Of a stretch of 34,161 nucleotides of DNA, positions 15,332 through 22,877 are shown piece by piece. The position numbers were made by a program, and so were the translations under genes. The stretch's first letter is position 1. Each line of letters starts with the position of its first letter. The stretch is from Caballeronia sp. SEWSISQ10-4 2 (GTDB taxonomy: Bacteria; Pseudomonadota; Gammaproteobacteria; Burkholderiales; Burkholderiaceae), in assembly GCF_030464885.1 (NCBI RefSeq), contig NZ_JALPRJ010000083.1:1-34161 (forward strand), read 5' to 3'. The notes under the pieces were generated by a model, which saw nothing but the letters and a program-made list of their open reading frames with translations, was not told where the DNA came from and made no database searches.

Positions 15332-15352
15332 AGGCGGATTCATCCGCCTTTT
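15332..15352 (+). terminator. Stem-loop with short T-run after xoxF
   Basis: GGCGGA (15333-15338) pairs with TCCGCC (15343-15348) around a four-base loop, followed by TTTT. It lies 13 bp after the xoxF stop. As xoxG follows on the same strand without an evident new promoter, it may act as a partial terminator that makes xoxF transcript more abundant than the downstream genes. Confidence 0.6.
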
Positions 15353-15509
15353 CCAGTCATCATAGGAACCGAAGACACGTACCGGCCGGCCTTGCCTGAT
15401 AGAGGCGGCCGGGCGTGCCCCCCGAGACCATTCACCCACTCGTTCCAACCCTGCACCGGCGCCAAGAGACGCACGGTGCAACACGCTCTAACTGAAGGAG
15501 AGATGCGCA

Positions 15510-15923
15510 ATGAAAGGCCGAACACTCTTGCCGCTGGCGATAGCCCTGGTCACGTTACCGGTTTCATACGCCCAGACCGATCCGGCGCAGATGAAGCCGG
15601 TCTCTTATCAGGTTGTCGACGGCAACAAGGTCGATAACAACACCCTGCAAGGCTGGCGAACCTGGCGTGCGCTTGCTTGCGAGCGCTGCCACGGCGCGCA
15701 GCAGCAAGGCATGGTAGGGCCGTCGCTGATCGATGCATTCAAGACCATCGATCCCAACGAGTTTCATCGCACCGTGTTTGGCGGACGCCTTGACAAGGGT
15801 ATGCCCGACTTCAGTTCCAGTGCCATGATGCAGAAGAATTGGCAGAACCTGTTTACATATCTGAAGGGCCGTTCCGACGGCAAGATCAAGCCGGGCGACC
15901 TGCAGGCGATCGATGCCAAATAA
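15510..15923 (+). CDS. xoxG: Cytochrome c, electron acceptor of XoxF
   Basis: 137 aa, ATG after a GAAGGAGAG ribosome binding site. A signal peptide ends near Ala21, followed by one class I cytochrome c domain with haem-binding CERCH at 57-61 and a likely axial Met98 in GMPD. Length and position between xoxF and the MxaJ-like gene fit XoxG, the periplasmic cytochrome that accepts electrons from the dehydrogenase. The 190-bp gap after xoxF contains a stem-loop and a second GC-rich potential hairpin near 15383-15413. Confidence 0.92.
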   Translation: MKGRTLLPLAIALVTLPVSYAQTDPAQMKPVSYQVVDGNKVDNNTLQGWRTWRALACERCHGAQQQGMVGPSLIDAFKTIDPNEFHRTVFGGRLDKGMPDFSSSAMMQKNWQNLFTYLKGRSDGKIKPGDLQAIDAK

Positions 15924-15985
15924 GACCACGCTGCTGGACCGTTCGCTGACGTTGGCGCTTGCATCACGCTTTACCGGAGGGTCTG

Positions 15986-16891
15986 ATGTCTGAAGCTTAT
16001 TCAAGGCTCGGCGCATTTGCACGCAAAGCGGTCGCGGTGGCCTGCATGGCGCTCGGGTTCAATGCCGCCCATGCCGACGGTCCGGCGCTACCGCACAACG
16101 ACGGAGCCGACGGCGTGCTGCGCGTATGCGCCGACCCTAACAACATGCCGCTTTCCAACGACAAGGGCGAGGGTTTCGAAAACAAGATCGCGGCCCAGAT
16201 GGCGAGCGATTTCGGCTACAAGATCGAATACACCTATTTTCCGCAGCGCATGGGTTTCATCCGGCACACGCTTCGCGAGAAGATACCCAATACGGAAGAC
16301 TACAAGTGTGACCTCGTGATCGGCGTGCCCAAGGGTTACGACATGACGGCGACCACTCGGCCGTGGCTGCACTCTACCTACGCGATGGTGTTTCCCAACC
16401 GGCCAGAATTCGCATCGATCAGTACACCGTCTGATCTCCTCAAGCTGCCGCCCGATCAGTTGCGCAAACTCCGTCTCGGGATCTTTTCGAATACGCCCGC
16501 GGTCGACTGGCTGCTTGGAAACAACCTGATCGAGCAGGCGGTGTCGTATAAGGTGCAAAGCGGAGACCCTGCGGAATTCCCGGGCGAAATGATCCAGCGC
16601 GACATGTCGGCGGGCAATGTGGACGTCGTGTTCTTGTGGGGGCCGATAGCAGGTTATTTTGCCCGGCAAGCCGGCGACAAGGTCAAGCTGGTCGCCTTCC
16701 CGCCAACGCCGGGGCTACGCTTCGATTTTGAAATCTCGATGGGCGTGCGTTACGGCGAAGGTCCGTGGAAGACGAAGATCGACCAGTGGATCGGTGCGAA
16801 CCAGGGCAAGATCGACAAGATACTCACGAGCTATGAGGTCCCGTTGCTTGCTATCAGCGAGACCGCCCCTGCACAGGCCAACGCGAAATGA
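15986..16891 (+). CDS. xoxJ: MxaJ/XoxJ-type periplasmic binding protein
   Basis: 301 aa from the ATG at 15986, preceded by CGGAGG at five bases; nine extra in-frame codons upstream are rejected. A signal peptide ends near Ala30. The mature protein is a family 3 solute-binding fold with LRVCADPNNMPLSNDKGEGFE at the start, the usual opening of MxaJ/XoxJ proteins. The family is needed for, or assists, methanol dehydrogenase activity; binding to the dehydrogenase or help in its maturation has been proposed. It lies 62 bp after xoxG and its stop overlaps the next start as ATGA. Confidence 0.93.
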   Translation: MSEAYSRLGAFARKAVAVACMALGFNAAHADGPALPHNDGADGVLRVCADPNNMPLSNDKGEGFENKIAAQMASDFGYKIEYTYFPQRMGFIRHTLREKIPNTEDYKCDLVIGVPKGYDMTATTRPWLHSTYAMVFPNRPEFASISTPSDLLKLPPDQLRKLRLGIFSNTPAVDWLLGNNLIEQAVSYKVQSGDPAEFPGEMIQRDMSAGNVDVVFLWGPIAGYFARQAGDKVKLVAFPPTPGLRFDFEISMGVRYGEGPWKTKIDQWIGANQGKIDKILTSYEVPLLAISETAPAQANAK

Positions 16892-17706
16892 GCGCGTGGA
16901 CGACAGGGCTGTGGTGGACGGGTCGGATGGCGGCTGCGGCCGGTATCTTGTTCGCCGGAAGCCACGTGTATGCCGCGGACGCTTCGAGCGCGGCGAGTGC
17001 TACGAGTGCTACGAGTGCTACGAGTGCTACGAGTGCTACGAGTGCTACGAGTTCCGAGATCGCGCCTGCTGAGCGGCTCCTTTTCATGTCGACACATCTG
17101 AAGGGCGTTCAACCGCAAACCGAACTGGATTACGCGCTCGACCGCTCGGGGCCGCCCGCGAACGAGAAGGATACCGTCAAGGTGCTCGTGCTCAGCGCCG
17201 ACAATGCCAACGGCGACGCGCTAGTGAGCGACCACGGCGGCAAGGTCGAGGTGCCCGGCGAAGGCTTGCCCTGCAATCCGGTGATCCTGTATTTCCTCGA
17301 GCATGACATCGCGGAGATGGAGCAACTGACGGGCGGACAGCGCCGCTATTTCCAGCGGCGCGTGCGTCTGGCGCTCGCGGCCAGCCCGGCGATCACGTCG
17401 GTGATCCGCGACGCGCAGGGTAAGAAGGTCAAGGCGAAGCAGATCGTGATCCAGCCGTATCTGGATGATCCGAACAGCGCGCGTTTTTCTCAGTACACCG
17501 GCAAACGCTATACCTTTGTCATGTCGGAGGCGGTGCCGGGTCAGGTGCTGCTCATTCGCACGGAGGTGCCGGGTGCGAACAACGATTTCGCACATCCGGT
17601 ACAGAGTGAAACGCTGAGTTATCAGGGTGCGTTGCGCAGCCTGTCACCGCTGCCCGGCAAGAAGGCGCCGGACAAGGATGTGAATGCACCACGTGCGAGC
17701 CGCTAA
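16888..17706 (+). CDS. Secreted protein of unknown function in the xox operon
   Basis: 272 aa. Translation is coupled to xoxJ by an ATGA overlap (16888-16891). A signal peptide ends near residue 29 (VYA), followed by a low-complexity linker of six Ser-Ala-Thr triplets at residues 37-54. The folded part starts near 57 and contains EGLPCNPVILYFLEHDIAEM (one cysteine), a basic helix RRYFQRRVRLALA, a beta-like IVIQPYLDDP segment and VPGQVLLIRTEVPG. I do not recognise the family. Genetic linkage says it works in the periplasm with XoxF, XoxG and XoxJ, for example in assembly, metal or PQQ handling, or envelope anchoring; none of these is shown by the sequence. Confidence 0.85.
   Translation: MSAWTTGLWWTGRMAAAAGILFAGSHVYAADASSAASATSATSATSATSATSATSSEIAPAERLLFMSTHLKGVQPQTELDYALDRSGPPANEKDTVKVLVLSADNANGDALVSDHGGKVEVPGEGLPCNPVILYFLEHDIAEMEQLTGGQRRYFQRRVRLALAASPAITSVIRDAQGKKVKAKQIVIQPYLDDPNSARFSQYTGKRYTFVMSEAVPGQVLLIRTEVPGANNDFAHPVQSETLSYQGALRSLSPLPGKKAPDKDVNAPRASR
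16996..17049 (+). repeat. Six perfect 9-bp tandem repeats in frame (Ser-Ala-Thr)
   Basis: The unit AGTGCTACG is repeated six times without a mismatch, encoding Ser-Ala-Thr six times just after the signal peptide of the unknown xox-operon protein. Identical codons in every copy point to recent expansion by slippage. The unit is a multiple of three, so copy-number change alters linker length and leaves the frame intact. Confidence 0.97.
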
Positions 17707-17890
17707 CGCAGCATGACGAGCGGGCGCGAGCAGGGAGGAGGTGGCCGCGGCGATGGTCTATTCAGCGGGTGCCTTCGATGCATTCGGGCAGCAGCCGACA
17801 AGTCCCGGGTAAGCCTTGAGCTGCCTCGCTGCCAGGCGGGTTTGCTCGTCGGGTATTTAAGCAAGCTGTTTTGCAGGATGGCCGCTCATT

Positions 17891-18865
17891 GTGAACTTCA
17901 TTCGCTCGCTGACCTTGCGGCAGTTGCAGATCTTCGTGATCGCCTGCCGGTATCCGAGCTTTGCGCGTGCGGCCGAGGAACTGCACCTGACCCAGCCGGC
18001 AATCTCCATGCAGATCCGTCAACTGGAGGAAGCTGTCGGGCTGCCGCTGTTTGAGCGCGTCGCGCGCAAACTCACCTTGACTGAGGCCGGCGAGAGACTG
18101 TCGCATCATGCGAGCCGGATTCTCGGGGAAATCAAGGACGCCGAAGACGCCATGACATCGCTTTCGCTTGCCGACAGCGGTTCCATCGCGGTAAGTATTG
18201 TCAGTTCTGCCACCTATTTTGCTCCGAAGCTGCTTGCCGCTTATTCGCGGCAGTATCCTCGCGTCGACGTGCGTTTTTCGGTAGGAAACCGCGAGACCTT
18301 GCTACGCCAGCTACAGGACAACGCGACCGATCTCGCCATCATGGGCCGGCCGCCGCCCGAGCTGGGGACGACGGCGGAGCCGCTGGCATATCACCCGCAT
18401 GTGTTGATTGGACCAGTCGATCATCCGCTGCGGGATGCGCGCCGGTTCGACCTTCAGGAGCTGGCCGGCGATACGTTCCTGCTACGCGAACCAGGGTCGG
18501 GAACGCGCGCGGTGTCCGAGCAAATGTTCAAGCAACACCTGTTCATGCCGGCGCGCAGCGTGACGTTGGGCAGTAACGAATCGATCAAGCAGGCCGTGAT
18601 GGCCGGCATGGGCGTGAGCCTGATCTCGCTGCATACGCTCGCGCTCGAGTTGCGTTCGCACGAGCTTGTATTACTCGATGTCAATGGCACGCCAGTCGAG
18701 CGTACGTGGCAGATCGTTCACCTGCGCTCTAAGCGATTGTCGCCGACCTGTATCGCGTTCCGGCGCTTCTTGCTTGAACAGGCTGCGCCGTTTCTCGAGC
18801 GAGAGTACGCGGGGTTCGCGTTGCAGAAACGTGAGCCTGCCGCGGAAAAGCAGCTGGCAAAATAA
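17891..18865 (+). CDS. LysR-family regulator, CbbR-like
   Basis: 324 aa, GTG start; no in-frame ATG is placed better. The N-terminal winged helix-turn-helix is LysR type (SFARAAEELHLTQPAISMQIRQLE at about residues 24-47, written here as landmarks SFARAAEEL and QPAISMQIRQLE). The effector domain reads like CbbR of beta-proteobacteria, with YFAPKLLAAYSRQYP, GNRETLLRQLQDNATDLAIMG and FLLREPGSGTRAVSE. CbbR activates Calvin cycle genes; none are in the window. Lying 184 bp behind the xox operon, it could link methanol-derived CO2 to fixation elsewhere in the genome, or control neighbouring genes. Regulator class is sure, target is inferred. Confidence 0.9.
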   Translation: MNFIRSLTLRQLQIFVIACRYPSFARAAEELHLTQPAISMQIRQLEEAVGLPLFERVARKLTLTEAGERLSHHASRILGEIKDAEDAMTSLSLADSGSIAVSIVSSATYFAPKLLAAYSRQYPRVDVRFSVGNRETLLRQLQDNATDLAIMGRPPPELGTTAEPLAYHPHVLIGPVDHPLRDARRFDLQELAGDTFLLREPGSGTRAVSEQMFKQHLFMPARSVTLGSNESIKQAVMAGMGVSLISLHTLALELRSHELVLLDVNGTPVERTWQIVHLRSKRLSPTCIAFRRFLLEQAAPFLEREYAGFALQKREPAAEKQLAK

Positions 18866-19338
18866 TCGTCCGCCGCCGGCTGTCCTGTGTCTTTTGAGTC
18901 TGTTGCTCGTAATCGCCATTGTCGGCACCGCCGTCGCGCCGTGGCAATGGGTTTTCCAGCAAAGCTATGTAATCGACAAGCCGATTACGCCGCGTTTCAT
19001 AAAATACGAGAAAGCCGATTTATGGATCGGTATCATCTTCGAAGCGTGCAATCAGTCGAATGCAATAGCCGAGGAAGGATCGCCGATGAATCAAAATCAG
19101 CTTCGCCGCACAGTAAGCCTGGCGCGCCGCTTGATAGGGCTGGTCGTTCTTCTGCTATTCGCCTTTCTCAATCCAGCTCCGCGGCCGTTCGCTCCGAACC
19201 TGATTCACGTATCCGCTCGGTCAGGCATCACCATTGAAAAACACCCGACCATCCCCGGCCATTGCCGAGTGGTTGGAAAGTATTGCCTCGGCCAATTCCT
19301 GGGCGGTGCATAGCAGGCATTGAGGGTCTTCCTCGTTT
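18866..19338. other. Intergenic region with one doubtful small frame
   Basis: 473 bp between the CbbR-like gene and the convergent alpha-hydroxy acid dehydrogenase gene. Apart from a doubtful 75-codon frame at 19086-19313 I see no gene. The segment around 18990-19020 is A/T-rich for this genome (ATAAAATACGAG) and could hold a promoter, but no full -35/-10 pair stands out. Confidence 0.5.
19086..19313 (+). CDS. Possible small membrane protein
   Basis: 75 codons from an ATG with AAGGA eight bases upstream. The predicted product starts MNQNQLRRTVSLARR, followed by one hydrophobic segment (LIGLVVLLLFAFLNPAP), then a tail with no known motif. A basic N-terminus and a single membrane span would fit a small inner-membrane protein. 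It ends 25 bp before the convergent gene's stop. Support is only the ribosome binding site and the hydrophobic span; it may be spurious. Confidence 0.3.
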   Translation: MNQNQLRRTVSLARRLIGLVVLLLFAFLNPAPRPFAPNLIHVSARSGITIEKHPTIPGHCRVVGKYCLGQFLGGA

Positions 19339-20484
19339 TCAGAAAGTCCCAGGCAACAGGATCTGATCGGTCACGCGGCGGATATCGGTGTGCCCGCAAA
19401 AGGCCATCGTGGTGTCGAGTTCCTTGTGGATGATCTGCAGGCACCGCTCGACACCCGCCTCGCCCATCGCTCCTAGCCCGTACAGGAAACTTCGGCCGAT
19501 CAGCGTTCCCTTCGCGCCGAGCGCGACAGCCTTCAGCACGTCCTGTCCGCTGCGGATGCCGCCATCCACCCACACTTCGATCCTATCCCCTACCTCGCGT
19601 GCAATCTCGGGAAGCGCCGAGATGGACGACGGTGCACCGTCGAGTTGGCGGCCACCGTGGTTGGAGACGATCATCGCGTCGGCGCCGCTGTTGGCGGCAA
19701 GGCGTGCGTCTTCCAGATCCATGATTCCCTTCAGGATGAGCTTGCCGCCCCACAGCTTCTTGACCCACTCGACATCGGCCCAGCTCAAGGCCGGATCGAA
19801 TTGCTCGGCGGTCCATGAGCTCAGGGACGACAGGTCGCCCACGCCCTTTGCATGACCGACGATGTTGCCGAAAGTACGCCGCTGCGTGCCCAGCATGCCG
19901 CGGCACCAGCGTGGTTTGGTCGCGAGGTTCATGAGGTTCGGGAGCGTCAGTTTCGGCGGCGCCGATAGCCCGTTCTTGATGTCCTTGTGGCGCTGACCGA
20001 GGATCTGCAGGTCGAGCGTAAGCATCAGGGCGCTGCAGTTCGCCGCCCGGGCGCGCTCGATCAGCCGCACGATGAAATCGCGGTCGCGCATCATGTAGAG
20101 CTGGAACCAGAAGGGTTTGGTCGTGTGTGCCGCCACGTCCTCGATCGAGCAGATGCTCATGGTGGACAAGGTGAACGGGACGCCGAACTTCTCCGCCGCG
20201 CGCGCCGCGAGGATCTCGCCGTCGGCATGTTGCATGCCGGTCAATCCCGTAGGTGCAAGCGCTACCGGCATGGCGATGTCATGACCCACCATCTCCGTGC
20301 GCGTGCTGCGGCCAGCCATGTTGACCGCTACGCGCTGGCGCAGCTTGATGCGCTGGAAGTCGCTTTCATTGGCCCGGTAGGTACTCTCGGTCCACGAGCC
20401 GCTATCGGCGTAATCGTAGAACATGCGCGGCACACGCCGCTGTGCGAGCACACGCAAATCCTCGATGCAGGTAATGACTGGCAC
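19339..20484 (-). CDS. lldD: FMN-dependent alpha-hydroxy acid (L-lactate type) dehydrogenase
   Basis: 381 aa from a GTG at 20484, which gives the usual family start PVITCIEDLRVLAQRRVP; the longer frame to 20559 has a non-conserved Arg/Pro-rich extension. The FMN-binding TIM barrel shows MFYDYADSGSWTE near the N-terminus, the PVALAPTGLTGMQHADGE segment, a phosphate-binding lysine in KLILKGIMDLEDA and the active-site SNHGGRQLDG with catalytic His and substrate-binding Arg. These enzymes oxidise L-lactate or related 2-hydroxy acids and pass electrons to quinone or oxygen. No lactate permease or lldR neighbour is present, so the substrate (lactate, glycolate or another 2-hydroxy acid) is open. 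Family is sure; the symbol is by similarity. Confidence 0.88.
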   Translation of the reverse strand: MPVITCIEDLRVLAQRRVPRMFYDYADSGSWTESTYRANESDFQRIKLRQRVAVNMAGRSTRTEMVGHDIAMPVALAPTGLTGMQHADGEILAARAAEKFGVPFTLSTMSICSIEDVAAHTTKPFWFQLYMMRDRDFIVRLIERARAANCSALMLTLDLQILGQRHKDIKNGLSAPPKLTLPNLMNLATKPRWCRGMLGTQRRTFGNIVGHAKGVGDLSSLSSWTAEQFDPALSWADVEWVKKLWGGKLILKGIMDLEDARLAANSGADAMIVSNHGGRQLDGAPSSISALPEIAREVGDRIEVWVDGGIRSGQDVLKAVALGAKGTLIGRSFLYGLGAMGEAGVERCLQIIHKELDTTMAFCGHTDIRRVTDQILLPGTF

Positions 20485-20539
20485 GATTTCTCTCGGTACG
20501 GGAACGGGAGGACGAGTATACGTTTTAAAGCGGCCAAAT

Positions 20540-21907
20540 CTAAGCCGAACTTTCCCCATCCCACCGCGAACCTCGCAGCGCCGACAAGGTATCCACGATC
20601 TCCCCGAACAGGGGCCTGCGGTCAGCTTGTTCGCTCAGGCAGCTATTTTTCAGGCTCACAAGCGTCGCCATGCTGCTTTGCTCCGACCTCTGCAGATCGC
20701 ATCGCTCGATCAATTCTTCAAGCAGGCAACCAAAGGCTCTTACTTCCAGGCGCTGGAGTGCAGGGCCAAGCGCTTGATCGTCGGGAGCATAGAACGATGC
20801 CGCGCCGAAATCTCCCATTAGCGCCCGACCCTGGCCGCAATGCAGGATGTTATGGGCATACAGGTCGCCATGCATGATGCCTTGCTCGTGCAAATGCCAG
20901 GCGGCTGACGCGATCCCATGTGCAACGCTCAACGCGGAAGTCAGGTCGAAGCGGATATCGACGTCGTAGATATCACGCGTACAGGACTCCATGCTGGGCG
21001 GGCCGGCCAGATTCCTGAGCTGCGGATCGATGAGTTCCATCACAAGACCATTGACGCCCGTTGGATGATTCTTCACCTTGCCGAGCACCGGAATCAGATT
21101 CGGATGCTCGCCAGCCGCGATGCAAGCTGCCATCTCGCAGTGCGGCAAACCATCGCTGGTCACCGCGCCCTTGAACAATTTGACCGCGACGGGCCGGGAG
21201 TCGTCGCCTGTCGTTCGATGTGTCCGATGTTCTGCACGATGGATCACGCCGGAGGCGCCTTCGCCCAATCGATGCTGCAGATCCAGCGCGCGCCATTGAA
21301 TTTCGGTGACGGGCGTGTCCGTCAGTGCCCTGGCTTCCAGCTTGTCACTGAACGGATTGCCGGCGTATGCCAGCCACGACAGCCGGGGTAAAGAGGCTAA
21401 CCAGACCGGTAGTTCGGTAAGCTGATTAGCCGCGAGTCTTATCAATTCGAGGCAAGAGCAGTTGGCTAATTCCACTGGTAGCGCGCGTAACTGGTTGCCG
21501 GCGAGCATCAGCTTCTGTAGTCGAGTGCAGTTGCCGATCTCTGGTGGCAGGGCTTCAACTTGATTGTCGGTCAGGATCAGCCAACGCAACCTGGGCGGCA
21601 ACGACCTGCCGGACACCTTGCGTATGCGGTTTGCCTTGAAGCCCGCCATGCTCAATTGCGGGCACTTTCCGAGGATTTCCGGCAGCTCGGTGAACTGGTT
21701 GTCGGAGCAGAAGATGGTGTGCAGCTTGTTGAGCCTCGGTAGATCATCGGGCAGCGACGAAAGCGCATTGCCGGACAGGTCGAGTATTTCCAGCGTGTCG
21801 GACAGATCGAAAATCTCGCGTGGAAATTCGGTCAGGCCGCAGGCCAGTTTCAGTCGCTGGATCCCGGTTAGCTGTCCGGCACGTAGTTGGTCGAGTGTGG
21901 TTGTCAC
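20540..21907 (-). CDS. Leucine-rich-repeat protein kinase
   Basis: 455 aa with a GTG start at 21907, chosen because the recognisable protein begins at TTTLDQLRAGQL; an ATG at 22132 would add 75 residues without clear structure, and the start is uncertain. Residues about 35-185 form six or seven leucine-rich repeats of the LxxLxLxxNxLxxLP kind. Residues about 205-450 are a Hanks-type kinase: Gly loop LGEGASG at 214-220, Lys243 in VAVKLF, Glu258, catalytic HGD at 346-348 with Asn353, and DFG at 366-368. All catalytic residues are present, but the Arg before the catalytic Asp is Gly, so activation-loop control should differ from RD kinases. No transmembrane segment is seen, so it is likely cytoplasmic. 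Targets unknown. Confidence 0.85.
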   Translation of the reverse strand: MTTTLDQLRAGQLTGIQRLKLACGLTEFPREIFDLSDTLEILDLSGNALSSLPDDLPRLNKLHTIFCSDNQFTELPEILGKCPQLSMAGFKANRIRKVSGRSLPPRLRWLILTDNQVEALPPEIGNCTRLQKLMLAGNQLRALPVELANCSCLELIRLAANQLTELPVWLASLPRLSWLAYAGNPFSDKLEARALTDTPVTEIQWRALDLQHRLGEGASGVIHRAEHRTHRTTGDDSRPVAVKLFKGAVTSDGLPHCEMAACIAAGEHPNLIPVLGKVKNHPTGVNGLVMELIDPQLRNLAGPPSMESCTRDIYDVDIRFDLTSALSVAHGIASAAWHLHEQGIMHGDLYAHNILHCGQGRALMGDFGAASFYAPDDQALGPALQRLEVRAFGCLLEELIERCDLQRSEQSSMATLVSLKNSCLSEQADRRPLFGEIVDTLSALRGSRWDGESSA

Positions 21908-22143
21908 AGTAGCGAGGAGATATCCAGGATGGGCGGCAGGTTGGCTTTGCTCGTGCGGGATCGATTTTACTGAGTATTGGCGAGCTGCATGTCCCGTCGC
22001 TTGAAAATGCCTTGAAGTTTGCTCCCGCGGAACGGGCTGCACGTGGCGCGCAGCGTTGGAGCATATGCCAAGCGCGGTCCGCGACTGACGTAGACTCTTA
22101 TTCTTCCACGACCCAATAATGTCCTGCTTCATAAAACTCAACC

Positions 22144-22791
22144 ATGGCAACCGACGTGAAAACCAGCCTGACCTTGCCCGATGCCGCACACGTGCCCCGC
22201 GGCCGCCTGAGCGGCGCAGAGCGGCGTGGACGCTTTCTCGACATGGCGGCGGAGATCATCGTCGAAAACGGTGTGTCAGCGGTGACGATGGAGTCTGTCG
22301 CGGCCCGCTCCAACGTCGACAAGCGGCTCGGCTATCGATATTTCACGAACCGCGACGATCTCATAGGCGCGCTCGTCGAACGTGAATTCGCTGTCATGAG
22401 GCAACGCGTCCATGAAGAGCTGCCCGTGATCACGAGCTTTGAAGAACGATTGCGGGTCAATACGCGGTTATGGCTCGCGACAATCGCCGAGCGGGGCCCG
22501 CTATTGCGACGCCTGCTTTATGGCGAGGGCCCGCTGGAACACTACGCGAGCAAGATCCTTAGCATCGCGGTCGCCGATTGGTCAGCCATGATCTGCGCCG
22601 AGACCGGTCTGGACGCAGCGGTCGCCGAGATCGTGACGCGCATGCTGCTTGCAGCCCTGTCCGGCGCGGTCGACGTCATGCAGATGGGCCTCAGACCCCT
22701 GGATGAAGTCGCCGATCTCTATTCCACGATCGCCCTGGCCGGCATGCAAGCGGTCGCTCAACGGGATGGCGAAGCCCGCCGTCGCGGATAG
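22144..22791 (+). CDS. TetR-family regulator
   Basis: 215 aa, ATG with no clear ribosome binding site. The N-terminal helix-turn-helix runs about residues 30-75 (RFLDMAAEIIVENG, VTMESVAARSNVDKRLGYRYF), with the usual TetR layout followed by an all-helical ligand domain. It is 86 bp upstream of the aldehyde dehydrogenase gene on the same strand and divergent from the kinase gene, so control of the aldehyde dehydrogenase, its own gene, or both is likely. The ligand is unknown. Confidence 0.9.
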   Translation: MATDVKTSLTLPDAAHVPRGRLSGAERRGRFLDMAAEIIVENGVSAVTMESVAARSNVDKRLGYRYFTNRDDLIGALVEREFAVMRQRVHEELPVITSFEERLRVNTRLWLATIAERGPLLRRLLYGEGPLEHYASKILSIAVADWSAMICAETGLDAAVAEIVTRMLLAALSGAVDVMQMGLRPLDEVADLYSTIALAGMQAVAQRDGEARRRG

Positions 22792-22877
22792 AGCGGACTG
22801 TCGCCAGCCGCGTGTTGCCACTGCCTTATCATATGGAAGCCGGTAAGCTAGCGTCATCCCGACACAGGAGACAGACC

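Noticed and set aside
13790..15484. 564-codon minus-strand open frame opposite xoxF
   Set aside because: It is antisense to a clear methanol dehydrogenase gene; the product is basic, Arg/His/Val-rich and motif-free, a normal by-product of high GC at third positions.
16996..17049. Tandem repeat as a CRISPR-like array
   Set aside because: Nine-base units without spacers, in frame in a gene; a simple minisatellite.
17753..17812. 19-codon frame after GGGAGGAGG, upstream of the CbbR-like gene
   Set aside because: Spacing to the ATG is long (about 11 bases) and the peptide has no attenuator-like or conserved features; could be a leader peptide but support is too thin.
21908..22132. N-terminal extension of the LRR kinase to ATG 22132
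   Set aside because: The extra 75 residues show no structure or motif and the ATG lacks a ribosome binding site; GTG 21907 is preferred but not certain.
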